A stretch of 64,000 nt of DNA from an uncultured Rhizobiaceae bacterium (GTDB taxonomy: Bacteria > Pseudomonadota > Alphaproteobacteria > Rhizobiales > Rhizobiaceae). The stretch lies in NCBI GenBank assembly GCA_951813045.1, contig CATOTF010000002.1:4092001-4156000 (forward strand), read 5' to 3'. Below, piece by piece: positions 28,494-39,014 of this stretch. How positions within the stretch are numbered: the stretch's first letter is position 1; each line of letters begins with the position of its first letter. A model generated the notes under the pieces. It made no database searches. It was not told where the DNA came from and saw nothing but the letters and a program-made list of their open reading frames with translations. The position numbers and the translations under genes were made by a program.

Positions 28494-30680
28494 ATGGAAA
28501 ATTCCTTTCACGATAATCATCATCAGCCCGGTGATAAAAACCATGGTGATCAGGCCGGTGATCATGCGCCAAAAATGCGTGCGTATCGCCGCAAAAACCC
28601 ATCAAAAACTAGCTTTTATACCAAGATAAAGTCTTGGTTTACGATGAACTGGGTATCGGGTTCGACCGCATCGCAAAACACGTTGCAAGAATTGAAGAAC
28701 CAAAACAATGCTCTGGTTGAACGGCTGGAGGCATTGGAAGATAAATCTTGGGAGATCAGGGAAAGTGAGGAAATTTATCGAAGCCTGTCCGAAGCATTCG
28801 GCGATGTTGTCATTCACCGTGACCATAGCGGCGCGATAACTTTCTCGAATGAACCTTTCCGCGAATATTTCGATTCCGTTCAAAACTTGCCTGATGTGAA
28901 AGAGGGTTACCAGACGGGTAGTGAATTGTCGTTGGATAAAATGGAGGCGTCCCCGACCCCTCTAGCGCGGGATATGCTGATTGAAACGCGCAGGGGTACC
29001 CGCTGGTTCTCGTGGACCGACCTTGCAATTCGCGATCCAAATACCGGTCAGGTTGGTTGGCGTTCAGTTGCGCGCGATATCACTCAACGCAAAATTCAGG
29101 AAAACGACCTCAAACAGGCGCTGGACAATGCGAAAGTTGCAAGCGAAGCCAAATCCCGGTTTTTGGCCATGGTCAGCCATGAAATCAGAACACCGTTGAA
29201 TGGTGTGATCGGTATGGCCGGTTTGCTGGAGGGCACGCAACTGTCCCCCGCACAAGGTTCTTATGTTCAGGCTATAACAACTTCGGGACAAACCTTATTG
29301 AGCCTGATTGAGGATCTGCTCGATACTGCGCGTATTGAATCCGGTCATATGACATTGACCAATCGAAGAACGAATCTCGCCCGGGTAGTAGAGGATGTTG
29401 CGGAGCTATTGGCACCGAAAGCGCGGGAAAAGAGCCTGGTGCTGGCAACTTATATTGCCGACGCCGTGCCCGAAGAGATTGATGTTGATGCCGGTCGCCT
29501 GCGCCAAGTTCTGCTCAATATCGCCGGAAACGCTGTGAAGTTTACGGGTAAAGGCGGTGTTTCTCTTGAGGTTGACCGAATAGAGGCCAAGGACCGATGT
29601 CAGTTGACCTTTTCCATTCAGGACAGTGGTCCGGGCTTACAGTTGGGTGACCAAGCTAAAATTTTTGAAGAATTTGTACAAACAGAATCCGGTGCTACCC
29701 GTCAATTTGGAGGTGCCGGACTGGGCTTGGCAATTTCCCAAAAAATTATTTCCAAAATGGGTGGCGAAATAACGGTTGAGAGTGAGCTGAATAAGGGTGC
29801 TCGATTCGAGTTTACTATTTCAGTCGACCCACTTGATGATGAAACCAGTCACCCACGGGAGTTACAACAGCCACCGCAGGACGTTAGTTTAGTTCTTGCC
29901 CGTTCCCCGGCACGGGTTGCCTTAATTAGGTCCATGGAGAAAAGGGTTCGAAAAGTAATTGTGTTTGATTCTTTGGTACAGTTTTTCAAACATTCCAGCG
30001 ACGCAGACCAACTTCACACATTACTGGTAGACGAGGTAGAGTTTGCGTCGATCAAGGAAACGCCGGATCACATCAAGCATCGGTTCGATCATCCGTTGCG
30101 TATTGTCGCGTTGGGCGATCAATCAATGGGTGAAGACAAGCGGAAATCCTTCGATGGTTGGTTGACGTGGCCAGTCCGGGCTTCGTCGCTCGAGAAGATT
30201 TTGTGTGGAACAATTCATCCATCCCGACATACTACCCTTTCTTCACCCTCACTTGCGCCCAACCAGAAAAACCTACGAGTATTATTGGCGGAAGATAACC
30301 CGATCAATGCGCTATTGGCCAAAACACTCTTGGCTGGCCTTGGGCATGCAGTCACCCATGTTGAAGACGGTGAAAAAGCGGTTGAAGAAGCACAGCTCTA
30401 CACGTTTGATTTGATATTCATGGATCTCCATATGCCGGTTATGGACGGTATATCGGCGATAAAGGAAATCAAAGAAGCTTATAGATCGGCTGATCGGTCG
30501 CGGCCAAAAATTGTTGTACTGTCTGCCGACGGTCAGGAAAAAGTTCGCCAGAATGCTCTGGATTGTGGTGCAGATGATTATCTGACCAAGCCGCTTGATT
30601 TGCGTGCGGTTACCGAACTGCTGGAAAATCTACCGGAGAACCGGATTGAAGATATCGCACAAACATTGGCACGAGCGTGA
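28494..30680 (+). CDS. Cytoplasmic PAS hybrid histidine kinase with two receiver-like domains
   Basis: The 728-residue protein has no membrane segment. After a charged tail and a short coiled coil (60-95) comes a PAS domain (about 95-200), then a dimerisation domain with His229 in AMVSHEIRTPLN. The ATPase domain has Asn346 in NIAGNAVKF, DSGPGL and GAGLGLAISQKI. At about 463-575 lies a receiver-like domain lacking the acidic pair and with TWP instead of TKP. A complete receiver follows with Glu600/Asp601, Asp644 in FMDLHMP and LTKP. No response-regulator gene is adjacent, so its output partner is unknown. Confidence 0.9.
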   Translation: MENSFHDNHHQPGDKNHGDQAGDHAPKMRAYRRKNPSKTSFYTKIKSWFTMNWVSGSTASQNTLQELKNQNNALVERLEALEDKSWEIRESEEIYRSLSEAFGDVVIHRDHSGAITFSNEPFREYFDSVQNLPDVKEGYQTGSELSLDKMEASPTPLARDMLIETRRGTRWFSWTDLAIRDPNTGQVGWRSVARDITQRKIQENDLKQALDNAKVASEAKSRFLAMVSHEIRTPLNGVIGMAGLLEGTQLSPAQGSYVQAITTSGQTLLSLIEDLLDTARIESGHMTLTNRRTNLARVVEDVAELLAPKAREKSLVLATYIADAVPEEIDVDAGRLRQVLLNIAGNAVKFTGKGGVSLEVDRIEAKDRCQLTFSIQDSGPGLQLGDQAKIFEEFVQTESGATRQFGGAGLGLAISQKIISKMGGEITVESELNKGARFEFTISVDPLDDETSHPRELQQPPQDVSLVLARSPARVALIRSMEKRVRKVIVFDSLVQFFKHSSDADQLHTLLVDEVEFASIKETPDHIKHRFDHPLRIVALGDQSMGEDKRKSFDGWLTWPVRASSLEKILCGTIHPSRHTTLSSPSLAPNQKNLRVLLAEDNPINALLAKTLLAGLGHAVTHVEDGEKAVEEAQLYTFDLIFMDLHMPVMDGISAIKEIKEAYRSADRSRPKIVVLSADGQEKVRQNALDCGADDYLTKPLDLRAVTELLENLPENRIEDIAQTLARA

Positions 30681-30713
30681 CGCTGTCATAAGGTCTTTAT
30701 CGAACCATCCAAT

Positions 30714-31586
30714 ATGATTGTAAACAACATTGAGTTGAAGGTCTTGCTCGAAAGAAATTCTGTTTCAACTTTAGATCATGGTTTTAACCTTGAAAATCCC
30801 GTTCTAGGTCGCCTTGGGAATCTTGAAACCCGATTGATAAGGTCAAGAAAAGAACTAGAGGCGGCACAGTCGCTTCGGTACGAAGTGTTTTACAATGAAA
30901 TGGGGGCTGTACCGGATGTATCGGTGAAACAGACCGGTCGTGATCAGGATTGGTTTGATGATTATTGTGACCATCTGCTGGTTATCGATACGGCTGTTGA
31001 TCCCCACTATATTGTAGGCACCTACCGAATGATGAGGCCAACGCAAGCCCTTAAAGCTGGTGGGTATTACACCCAAAAGGAATATTGTATCGAGCCTTTG
31101 TTGAGGGCTAACCCGACATCTCGGTTTTTGGAACTTGGGCGGTCATGTGTCCTGCGTGACTATCGCAATAAGAGAACGATGGAGCTCCTGTGGCATGGCA
31201 CATGGAGTTATGCGGTGGCTAACAAGATTGACATAATGTTTGGATGCGCTTCATTCGATGGTGTCGATTTACGAAAGTTCTCCGGTTCCCTCGGGTGGCT
31301 TGCCCGACATGTATGTATGGCAGTTGAAGAAAATTGTGAAAGTTCCGCACCCAACAGCATTCGGCTTGACAGTTTCGAGTGTGGCGATGGTGATATGAAA
31401 ACTGCGATGTCGACAATGCCGGCACTGTTGAAAGGCTATCTACGGTTGGGCGCGAAAATCGGGTCACATGCGGTTGTCGACCATCAATTCGGTACCACGG
31501 ATGTGCTGGTGGTGTTGAAAGTTGCGGATATCAACCCCCGTTATCTAGCCCATTACGGAGCGGACGCTTCGCGTTTTGCCACGTAG
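30714..31586 (+). CDS. olsB: L-ornithine N-alpha-acyltransferase (OlsB)
   Basis: OlsB transfers a 3-hydroxyacyl group from acyl carrier protein to ornithine, giving lyso-ornithine lipid. The 290-residue protein has the acyl-homoserine-lactone-synthase-like GNAT fold of the family: LRYEVFYNEMGA, DDYCDHLLVID, VGTYRMMRP and ELGRSCVLRDYRNKRTMELLW. OlsA, needed for the second acylation, is not in the window. Ornithine lipids replace phospholipids under phosphate limitation in many alphaproteobacteria. The gene lies between the hybrid kinase (33 bases upstream) and mutS. Confidence 0.87.
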   Translation: MIVNNIELKVLLERNSVSTLDHGFNLENPVLGRLGNLETRLIRSRKELEAAQSLRYEVFYNEMGAVPDVSVKQTGRDQDWFDDYCDHLLVIDTAVDPHYIVGTYRMMRPTQALKAGGYYTQKEYCIEPLLRANPTSRFLELGRSCVLRDYRNKRTMELLWHGTWSYAVANKIDIMFGCASFDGVDLRKFSGSLGWLARHVCMAVEENCESSAPNSIRLDSFECGDGDMKTAMSTMPALLKGYLRLGAKIGSHAVVDHQFGTTDVLVVLKVADINPRYLAHYGADASRFAT

Positions 31587-31699
31587 AGTATTCTATCCAC
31601 AGATGCTGACCTAATAGGTGATGCGCTTGACGGCACACATAGCCCTGCGCAAACCATCCTGCTAACACTTGATAAACCGATTCAAGTATCCGCGTCTCC

Positions 31700-34366
31700 A
31701 TGTCCGATCAACCAACGCCCATGATGGCGCAATATATTGAAATCAAGGCAGCGTATCCGGATTCCCTTCTGTTCTACAGGATGGGTGATTTTTATGAGTT
31801 GTTTTTTGGGGATGCGGAAATCGCGTCACGGGCGCTCGGCATCACACTCACGAAACGGGGAAAACACCTCGGTGATGATATCCCCATGTGTGGTGTGCCC
31901 GTTCATGCTGCTGATGATTACCTGCAAAAGCTGATTGCGCTAGGTCACCGCGTCGCCGTTTGCGAACAGGTGGAAGACCCGGCCGAAGCTAAAAAACGGG
32001 GTTCAAAATCTGTCGTTAAGCGCGATGTAGTCCGCTTGGTTACACCGGGAACAATTACCGAGGAAAATCTCCTTGAAGCTGGAGCCGCGAGCCTGTTGGT
32101 AACATTGGCTCGTGTTCGCGGAGGTGCGCAGGGAGATCAGTTCGCGCTTGCTGCCGTCGATATTTCGACCGGGAGTTTTTCATTATTTGAGACTGAAATC
32201 TCACGCCTGTCTGCCGACCTTGCGCGGTTGCAACCGCGAGAACTCGTCGTGCCTGACGTATTGTATGAAGACGATGATCTGCGTCTGGCGTTAGAGATGA
32301 TTGATTGCGTGGTCCAGCCTCAACCAGCGGCGCTGTTTGATTCCTCGCGCGCCGCTGATACCCTGCAAAGGTTCTTTGGTGTTGCGACGCTCGACGGATT
32401 TGGGACTTTCACGCGGGTGGAACTGGCAGCGGCGAGCGCTGTCATTGCCTATATCGAGAAAACCCAGATCGGCGAACGGCCTGTCCTTTCGCGTCCCAGC
32501 CGGGAAGAAAGTGCGACTGTCCTTTATATCGATGCGGCAACCCGGGCAAACCTTGAAATGGTTCAAACCATGAGCGGAAGTGGCGAGGGTTCACTGCTCC
32601 GAACTGTAGACCGCACTGTGAGTGGCGGCGGTGGTCGCCTAATGGCCCAACGATTGATGAACCCGATTACAGATACGGGGGAAATTACTTCACGGTTGGA
32701 CGACGTCACGTGGTTTTTATCACGGGAAGCCGCGCGAGAAAGTCTTCGCAAAGTGCTCAAAGGCGTAGCGGATATGCCACGAGCACTGTCGCGCTTGTCC
32801 CTGAACCGGGGTGGGCCGCGAGACCTGTCCGGCATTTTGACCGGTTTGAATGTCGGAAGAGAATTATCCAGCCTGTTGCAAAATGAATCCGTGGACCTGC
32901 CGGATAATCTGAATAATTTGCTGTCCGTGCTTGGCAAAACTCCACACGGATTAACAGACCACCTATCATCGATGCTGGCGGATGAGTTGCCGCTTCAATC
33001 GCGTGATGGAGGTTTCGTGCGGCAGGGTTATGACCCTGACCTTGATGAGGTGCGAGAACTGAGCACCCAAAGCAGGCGGGTGATTGCCGGGTTACAGGTC
33101 TCATATGCCGACGAGACTGGCGTTAAAAATCTGAAAATCAAACACAATAATATGCTGGGTTATTTCATCGAGGTAACCGCGTTAAATGCCGATGCCCTGC
33201 TGGCTGATAAGGAACGATTTATCCACCGCCAAACCATGGCAAATGCCATGCGGTTTACGACGACCGAATTAGCGGAGCTGGAGAGCAAGATTGCCAATGC
33301 CGCGGGCCGGGCGCTTCAAATAGAGCTGGGGCATTTTGTAGATGCCCAAAAAGCCGTTTTACGTGAAAGTGAAGCGATACAGCATATATCAGCCGCTCTT
33401 GCCGTGCTCGATGTTGCTTCCGCCCTTGCGGAGCTTGCCCAGGAACAGGGCTATGTGCGCCCGACTGTCGACGATACGCTGGCCTTTGATATCGTATCCG
33501 GGCGGCACCCGGTGGTGGAACAGGCATTGAGAAAACAGGCTGCTAATCCGTTTGTTGCAAATGATTGTTCGATTGGCGGTGAGGATGCGGGGCAATTATG
33601 GTTGCTGACCGGGCCCAATATGGGCGGTAAATCAACTTACCTTCGGCAAAACGCCTTGATTGTCATATTGGCACAAATGGGTTCATTCGTGCCTGCCGGT
33701 AGCGCCCATATTGGTGTCGTTGACCGCCTGTTTTCGCGGGTCGGTGCGGCGGATGATCTCGCCCGTGGGCGTTCGACTTTCATGGTCGAAATGGTGGAAA
33801 CCGCTGCCATCCTCAATCAGGCTGGGCCACGCTCCGTGGTAATTCTGGATGAGATCGGGCGTGGGACAGCAACTTTCGATGGCCTGTCGATTGCCTGGGC
33901 GGCGATTGAAAATCTCCATGAGGTGAATTTATGTCGCACGCTTTTTGCCACGCATTACCATGAATTAACCGCGCTTTCGACGAAACTTGAACGGGTTTCG
34001 AATGTGACCATGAGCGTCAAGGAATGGGATGGTGACGTGGTCTTCCTTCACGAGGTAATCCAAGGCAGCGCCGACCGATCTTATGGAATTCAGGTCGCGC
34101 GACTGGCCGGATTGCCGGATGCTGTTGTTCACCGCGCCCGGGCAATCCTCGAACAGTTGGAAAGCCAGAACCGGGAAAACCCGTCTAATACGCTGATTGA
34201 TGATCTGCCTTTGTTTTCCGCTGTGGCGCAACAAACGGTAACAGCTGTTGTTAAATCCAGTTCCGATTTACAGGATAAATTATCCGCACTTCAGCCCGAT
34301 GAACTCACACCACGCGAAGCACTTGAAGCTTTGTATGAATTAAAGAAGCTCTCAAGTGAGAATTAG
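31700..34366 (+). CDS. mutS: DNA mismatch repair protein MutS
   Basis: MutS recognises base mismatches and small loops. The 888 residues include the mismatch-binding N-terminal domain with the Phe-x-Glu motif in [17 protein letters not shown]. Connector and lever domains follow, then the ABC-type ATPase with Walker [12 protein letters not shown], the signature region STFMVEM and Walker [14 protein letters not shown]-terminal tail after residue 800 is usual for the family. MutL is not in the window. The stop overlaps the deoC stop on the other strand. Confidence 0.97.
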   Translation: MSDQPTPMMAQYIEIKAAYPDSLLFYRMGDFYELFFGDAEIASRALGITLTKRGKHLGDDIPMCGVPVHAADDYLQKLIALGHRVAVCEQVEDPAEAKKRGSKSVVKRDVVRLVTPGTITEENLLEAGAASLLVTLARVRGGAQGDQFALAAVDISTGSFSLFETEISRLSADLARLQPRELVVPDVLYEDDDLRLALEMIDCVVQPQPAALFDSSRAADTLQRFFGVATLDGFGTFTRVELAAASAVIAYIEKTQIGERPVLSRPSREESATVLYIDAATRANLEMVQTMSGSGEGSLLRTVDRTVSGGGGRLMAQRLMNPITDTGEITSRLDDVTWFLSREAARESLRKVLKGVADMPRALSRLSLNRGGPRDLSGILTGLNVGRELSSLLQNESVDLPDNLNNLLSVLGKTPHGLTDHLSSMLADELPLQSRDGGFVRQGYDPDLDEVRELSTQSRRVIAGLQVSYADETGVKNLKIKHNNMLGYFIEVTALNADALLADKERFIHRQTMANAMRFTTTELAELESKIANAAGRALQIELGHFVDAQKAVLRESEAIQHISAALAVLDVASALAELAQEQGYVRPTVDDTLAFDIVSGRHPVVEQALRKQAANPFVANDCSIGGEDAGQLWLLTGPNMGGKSTYLRQNALIVILAQMGSFVPAGSAHIGVVDRLFSRVGAADDLARGRSTFMVEMVETAAILNQAGPRSVVILDEIGRGTATFDGLSIAWAAIENLHEVNLCRTLFATHYHELTALSTKLERVSNVTMSVKEWDGDVVFLHEVIQGSADRSYGIQVARLAGLPDAVVHRARAILEQLESQNRENPSNTLIDDLPLFSAVAQQTVTAVVKSSSDLQDKLSALQPDELTPREALEALYELKKLSSEN

Positions 34367-35130
34367 TAGCCTTGGGATTCCGGCGCATCTTCATCTTGAA
34401 GTGTAGCCAGTAAGTCATCCAAAACGCCGGATGCGCCAAATCGAAATGTTGTGTTACTGGCCCAATCAGGCCCCATGATCTCATCTGCGATGGCCAGATA
34501 ATCTCCACAATCTTTGGTTGTTTTAATACCACCCGCTGGTTTGAAGCCGACCTTCTTTTTGCTCGACGCAATTTCTTCAATCATGATGCGAGCCGTTGCC
34601 AATGTCGCGTTTTCGGAAACTTTACCGGTGGAAGTCTTGATAAAATCCGCCCCCGCAGAAATAGCCATCTTACTCGCTTGACGAATGAGACTTTCATCAC
34701 CGAGTTCGCCGGTTTCCAAAATTACTTTCAGAAGTGCGTTTTCTGCTGTGGTGGACCGAATGGCGACCAGCATTGCGCGGGCGGTTGTTTGATCTCCATC
34801 CATCAAAGCCCGATACGGCATAACAAGGTCAACCTCATCGGCCCCGTCATCGATGGCACTATGGGTTTCGGCAAGGGTCATATCGATGCTTTGGTTGCCG
34901 CCGGGGAAATTTACAACGGTGGCAATTGGAATTCCGGAGCCACCCAGTTGTTTTTTTGCATGGGCTATAAACCGTGGCCATATGCAAATAGCACCAGTAT
35001 TGCCAAACTCGGTTTGTGCACGCTGACAAAGGGCGTTGATGGCGTCGTGATTGGAACCATCATTAAGGTCGGTAAGATCGACGAGCGCAAGCGCGCGGCG
35101 GGCGATGGCCTTTTTATCGCTGGTGTCCAT
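34363..35130 (-). CDS. deoC: Deoxyribose-phosphate aldolase
   Basis: DeoC cleaves 2-deoxyribose 5-phosphate to acetaldehyde and glyceraldehyde 3-phosphate. The 255-residue TIM-barrel protein has the Schiff-base lysine in [26 protein letters not shown] and the late [12 protein letters not shown] motif. I chose ATG 35130, which overlaps the punA stop by one base; the TTG one codon earlier gives 256 residues. It is the last gene of the nucleoside-salvage operon. Confidence 0.94.
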   Translation of the reverse strand: MDTSDKKAIARRALALVDLTDLNDGSNHDAINALCQRAQTEFGNTGAICIWPRFIAHAKKQLGGSGIPIATVVNFPGGNQSIDMTLAETHSAIDDGADEVDLVMPYRALMDGDQTTARAMLVAIRSTTAENALLKVILETGELGDESLIRQASKMAISAGADFIKTSTGKVSENATLATARIMIEEIASSKKKVGFKPAGGIKTTKDCGDYLAIADEIMGPDWASNTTFRFGASGVLDDLLATLQDEDAPESQGY

Positions 35131-35915
35131 CAAAAACCTTCCTTAAGCGTGGTGCTGATTAGCCGTGACAGTTTTTCGCCGCCCTGTGGTGCCATTTCTT
35201 TGGTTTCAGTGTGGGAAAGTTCACCGCCAGTCATCCCCGCCGCATAATTTGTAACAACGGAAAATGCGGCGACATCCATATCGAGGAAGCGCGCTAGTAT
35301 AACTTCGGGAACCGTGGACATGCCCACTGCGTCTGCACCCATATTCCGGGCGATCTTGATTTCCGCGGGGGTCTCGAAACTGGGCCCGGAAAACCACATG
35401 TAAACGCCTCGGTGCAGTTTGATACCGAGTTGCTTGGCTTGTTTTCGAAACGCCTTGCGCAGTGGTTTGGAGTAAGCCGTGGTCAGACCGACAAAACGTT
35501 TATCGGTTGGCTCACCAAACAGGGGGTTGGTGCCGGAAAAATTGATATGATCCTTGATCTGCATAATAGAGCCCGGCCCCATATCCGGATTGGTAGACCC
35601 TGCGGAATTGGTCAGGATTAATCGAATTACACCTACCGATTTCAATGCCTCCAGCGGGCCGCGCATGGCCGCAGCATCCCCTTGTTCGTAATAATGGACC
35701 CTTCCAGAAAATACGATGACCTTGTGACCGTTTAGGGCCCCGGTAATGACTTCAGCGGAGTGGCCGGATACGGAACTTGTTGGAAACCCTTCAAGATCGG
35801 CAAATGAATGACGACTCTTAACGTCTATTGAATCGACAACACCCCCAAGGCCGGAGCCCAGCACAAGAGCGGTTTCCGGTTGAAATCCATTAAGTGCGTC
35901 TATTAAACTTGTCAT
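35130..35915 (-). CDS. punA: Purine-nucleoside phosphorylase (trimeric PNP family)
   Basis: This enzyme splits purine nucleosides with phosphate to base and (deoxy)ribose 1-phosphate. The 261-residue protein has the trimeric PNP/MTAP signatures: LVLGSGLGGVVDSI, FSGRVHYYEQGDA, ILTNSAGSTNPDMGPGSIM, SGPSFETPAEI and ADAVGMSTVPEVILAR. It lies downstream of cdd (17-base gap) and upstream of deoC, so the pathway runs from imported nucleoside to sugar phosphate. Confidence 0.93.
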   Translation of the reverse strand: MTSLIDALNGFQPETALVLGSGLGGVVDSIDVKSRHSFADLEGFPTSSVSGHSAEVITGALNGHKVIVFSGRVHYYEQGDAAAMRGPLEALKSVGVIRLILTNSAGSTNPDMGPGSIMQIKDHINFSGTNPLFGEPTDKRFVGLTTAYSKPLRKAFRKQAKQLGIKLHRGVYMWFSGPSFETPAEIKIARNMGADAVGMSTVPEVILARFLDMDVAAFSVVTNYAAGMTGGELSHTETKEMAPQGGEKLSRLISTTLKEGF

Positions 35916-35932
35916 ATTGTGTTCCTGAAATA

Positions 35933-36319
35933 TCAGTCTAAATCAAAACTGGCGGGTAAAAGGTCACCAAGGCTGACCGTCTTGTTAATGCCGTTTTGGT
36001 CACAAAGGTGAACCGGTGTGTCTGGTTTAGCAAACTCCACCAGCCGTTGTCGGCAACCGCCGCAGGGCGTAGCGCCATCCTTCTTCAGTGCGGTGACGAG
36101 TATCTCTGCGATCTCCTTCTCACCAGCGGTGACCATATGGGCAATGGCGCTTGTCTCCGCGCACCAGCCTTCTGGATAAGAGGCGTTCTCAATATTGCAG
36201 CCAGCATAAATTTTACCTGACTTGGTGCGCAGCGCAGCCCCCACTGGAAAGTTTGAATACGGGGAATGACTGTTGGCCATCGCGTTGCGAGCCGCAATAA
36301 ACAGATCATCTGCCATCAT
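35933..36319 (-). CDS. cdd: Cytidine deaminase
   Basis: Cdd deaminates cytidine and deoxycytidine to uridine forms. The 128-residue protein has the zinc motifs CAETSAI (zinc cysteine plus catalytic glutamate) and PCGGCRQ. The N-terminal YSNFPVGAALRT and GCNIENASYPEGWCAE complete the single-domain tetrameric type. ATG 36319 overlaps the permease stop by one base; an upstream TTG adds one residue. Confidence 0.95.
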   Translation of the reverse strand: MMADDLFIAARNAMANSHSPYSNFPVGAALRTKSGKIYAGCNIENASYPEGWCAETSAIAHMVTAGEKEIAEILVTALKKDGATPCGGCRQRLVEFAKPDTPVHLCDQNGINKTVSLGDLLPASFDLD

Positions 36320-37281
36320 CAACGTTCCTTGGAATAGGGAACGCCACCCGCTTTTGGCGGTATAGCCTTACCGATAAATCCGGCCAGCAATATCACCGTC
36401 AATATATACGGAAGTGCCTGCATCAGTTGAACCGGGACAACCCCGACAATTGCAAGTTCAACCCCTTGAAAGCGTATCTCAATGGCGCTCAAAAATCCGA
36501 ACAACAGGCAGGCCCACATGGCGGCGACCGGGCGCCATTTAGCAAAGATCAATGCGGCCAATGCGATAAACCCGCGTCCCGCCGTCATGTCTTTTACAAA
36601 TCCGGCTGAAAGACCAATTGATAAATACGCGCCTGCGATACCGCAGAGAATACCGCAGCAGATAACGGCGCGATACCGCGCCCATGATACGGAGATACCC
36701 GCCGTATCAACCGCGGCGGGGTTTTCTCCAACGGCGCGAAGACGCAACCCAAACCGTGTTCTAAACAGCACCCACCAGGTTATCGGCACCATGACAAATG
36801 CGAAATAGGCGAGGAGGTTTTGGCCTGAAATCAACTCAACATAGACCGGCCCGACCATTGGAATATTCGAAATGGCTTCTGCAAATGGCAGATCAATGGG
36901 AATAAACCTGGCATCTGGCGGTAGTTGAGGGGTCCGACCACCCTGACTAAACCAGGCTTGACCCAAAAGGCCAGCAAGCCCGGCTGCAATAAAGTTTATC
37001 GCAACACCGGAGACAATTTGATTGCCCTTATTGGTGATGGAGGCAAATCCGTGGACCAGCGATAGCAATACAGCAACAAAGATGCCGGCAAACAGGCCGA
37101 GCCATGCTGAACCGGTAACCGCTGCCATCGCCGCTGCAGCAAATGCACCGCCGAGCATTTTACCCTCAAGGCCAATATCAACGATACCGGACCGTTCTGA
37201 ATAAAGACCCGCCAGACAGGCTAGCAGAAGTGGAACAGCGGAGCGGATGGTGACATCCAGGAGTTGGATTAGCGTGTCCAT
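36319..37281 (-). CDS. ABC transporter permease, nucleoside type (YufQ/NupQ-like)
   Basis: The 320-residue integral membrane protein belongs to the branched-chain-permease superfamily subgroup used with BMP-family binding proteins for nucleosides. About eight to ten hydrophobic segments are visible, with SGIVDIGLEGKMLGGAFAAA near the N terminus and LRAVGENPAAVDTAGISVSWARY in the middle. It is coupled to the second permease upstream (1-base overlap) and to cdd downstream. No ATPase or binding-protein gene accompanies the pair here. Confidence 0.9.
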   Translation of the reverse strand: MDTLIQLLDVTIRSAVPLLLACLAGLYSERSGIVDIGLEGKMLGGAFAAAAMAAVTGSAWLGLFAGIFVAVLLSLVHGFASITNKGNQIVSGVAINFIAAGLAGLLGQAWFSQGGRTPQLPPDARFIPIDLPFAEAISNIPMVGPVYVELISGQNLLAYFAFVMVPITWWVLFRTRFGLRLRAVGENPAAVDTAGISVSWARYRAVICCGILCGIAGAYLSIGLSAGFVKDMTAGRGFIALAALIFAKWRPVAAMWACLLFGFLSAIEIRFQGVELAIVGVVPVQLMQALPYILTVILLAGFIGKAIPPKAGGVPYSKER

Positions 37282-38387
37282 CAGGCTGCCTCCGCCGTGA
37301 TCGTTTTTTCACTGAATACTTTGGTCAGCGCCGGGCGGAACATATACTCCATGGCGCCTGCAAACAGGATAACAAGGCCCTGGATCATAACGATCATATC
37401 TCTCGTGATGTTGGGCATATCAAAGGCGAGTTCAGCACCCCCTTGATAAAGCGCCCCAAACAATATGGCTGCGGGTACAATTCCTGCCGGGTGCGAGCGG
37501 CCCATTAGGGCAACCGCGATCCCGACAAAACCGGCGCCTTCAACGAAATCGAGTTGTAGGCGGGCTTGATCCCCCATGACGGGATTAAGTGCCATCATAC
37601 CAGCCAGCGCCCCGGACAACATCATCGTCAAGACCACGATACGAACCTCTGGCATACCGGCGTAATTTGCGGCGCGAGGGCTCACTCCCAGGGTGCGCAT
37701 TTCATACCCAAACCGCGTGCGCCAAACAATTACCCAAACGACAAAGGCCATGATCAAAGCCAGTAGAAAAGAGATATTCAGCGGCGATGCGCCCATGTCG
37801 ATGCCAAATGGGCTAAAGAGCCAATCCATTTTCGGAATTTGGCCACCCGCTTCAAAGTCCCGGGTACGGGGTCCGAGATTGGCCGCTTTTTGCAATGGCC
37901 CGGCCAACAGATACACCATCAAAGCAGAGGCAATGAAGTTGAACATGATCGTTGTGATCACGATGTGGCTACCACGCTTGGCCTGCAGGATGGCTGGAAC
38001 ATAGGCCCATAACGCGCCAAATAACGCAGCGCCAATTATCGCCAACGGAAATGTCAGCCACCAGGGCAATATGGTATCGAACGACAGGCAAACCAGTGCA
38101 ACACCAAGACCACCGATATACGCTTGCCCCTCACCACCGATATTAAAAAGTCCGGCATGAAATGCGACTGCGACCGCCAACCCGGTGAACACAAATGTGG
38201 TGGCGAAAAATAGGGTAAACCCGATGTTGTACCCGTTGCCGAATGCGCCTCTCACCATCAAATAAGCCGCTTCAACGGGGCTTTCGCCGACAAAAAGCAC
38301 AACAAGCCCGGCTATCAAAAATGCAACGGCCACGTTAATAAGCGGCATCAGCCCATAATCAACCCAACGGGGAAGAGCGGTATTCAT
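37281..38387 (-). CDS. ABC transporter permease, nucleoside type (YufP/NupP-like)
   Basis: The 368-residue membrane protein is the larger partner of the nucleoside-type permease pair. It shows about nine hydrophobic segments, FNIGGEGQAYIGGLGVALV after the second segment and MRTLGVSPRAANYAGM in the cytoplasmic coupling region. Together with the downstream permease and cdd-punA-deoC it points to import and breakdown of nucleosides. The gene starts 63 bases after the cysteine-hydrolase stop. Confidence 0.9.
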   Translation of the reverse strand: MNTALPRWVDYGLMPLINVAVAFLIAGLVVLFVGESPVEAAYLMVRGAFGNGYNIGFTLFFATTFVFTGLAVAVAFHAGLFNIGGEGQAYIGGLGVALVCLSFDTILPWWLTFPLAIIGAALFGALWAYVPAILQAKRGSHIVITTIMFNFIASALMVYLLAGPLQKAANLGPRTRDFEAGGQIPKMDWLFSPFGIDMGASPLNISFLLALIMAFVVWVIVWRTRFGYEMRTLGVSPRAANYAGMPEVRIVVLTMMLSGALAGMMALNPVMGDQARLQLDFVEGAGFVGIAVALMGRSHPAGIVPAAILFGALYQGGAELAFDMPNITRDMIVMIQGLVILFAGAMEYMFRPALTKVFSEKTITAEAA

Positions 38388-38450
38388 TTAGCATCCTGAC
38401 TTCAGGCGGCATTAGACAATCAAACACCGCTGGCATCCAGCCTATATCTG

Positions 38451-39014
38451 TCAATGAACCGTTGTATCTGCGCTTTCGAGCATCAGGTCTGAACTGTTCA
38501 CAACCTTTGCATATTGGCCGTCCAGAATACCGAGCGTCAACACATGGACTTCGTCCGCCGTCCATTTTTTCCCATTTATGTCGGTTTGTCCCAGACTAAC
38601 GGTGGCGTCAGCAGCTAAAAACACCATGAAGCCGAGATTTCCGGCCATCCGGACAGTGCTTTCAACGCAGTCCTGCAGGTGGACACCACAGACAACGAGT
38701 TCGCTCGACCCGACCTCCTCCAGCACCTGCATCAGATCGGTTCCAATGAAGGCGTTGTTTGTTCGTTTTTCCACGATGGTCTCATGGTCGAGCGGTGCCA
38801 CTTCGTCTTTAAATGCATGCGATGGTTTGTCAGGTGCATAAGGGGAGTCGGGATTCATACTGTCCTGGCGTATGTGGACGATCGGATTACCCTGCGCCCG
38901 CCAGTGGGCGACCAATTTAGCTGAATTACCAAGGGCATCCGGTTGGCCCTGATGATCGAAAATTGGATCGTCCATCGCCTTTTGCATGTCGATGAGAAGA
39001 AGTGTGGCACTCAT
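38451..39014 (-). CDS. Isochorismatase-family cysteine hydrolase
   Basis: The 187-residue protein has the complete triad of this superfamily: Asp9 in LLIDMQ, Lys83 in VEKRTNNAF and Cys116 in HLQDCVEST. Members hydrolyse amides or ureido compounds (nicotinamide, N-carbamoylsarcosine, ureidoacrylate) or isochorismate, and the sequence does not show which. Its start overlaps the VOC-protein stop by four bases. Its position before nucleoside genes makes a pyrimidine or purine derivative a possible substrate, but this is inference. Confidence 0.85.
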   Translation of the reverse strand: MSATLLLIDMQKAMDDPIFDHQGQPDALGNSAKLVAHWRAQGNPIVHIRQDSMNPDSPYAPDKPSHAFKDEVAPLDHETIVEKRTNNAFIGTDLMQVLEEVGSSELVVCGVHLQDCVESTVRMAGNLGFMVFLAADATVSLGQTDINGKKWTADEVHVLTLGILDGQYAKVVNSSDLMLESADTTVH

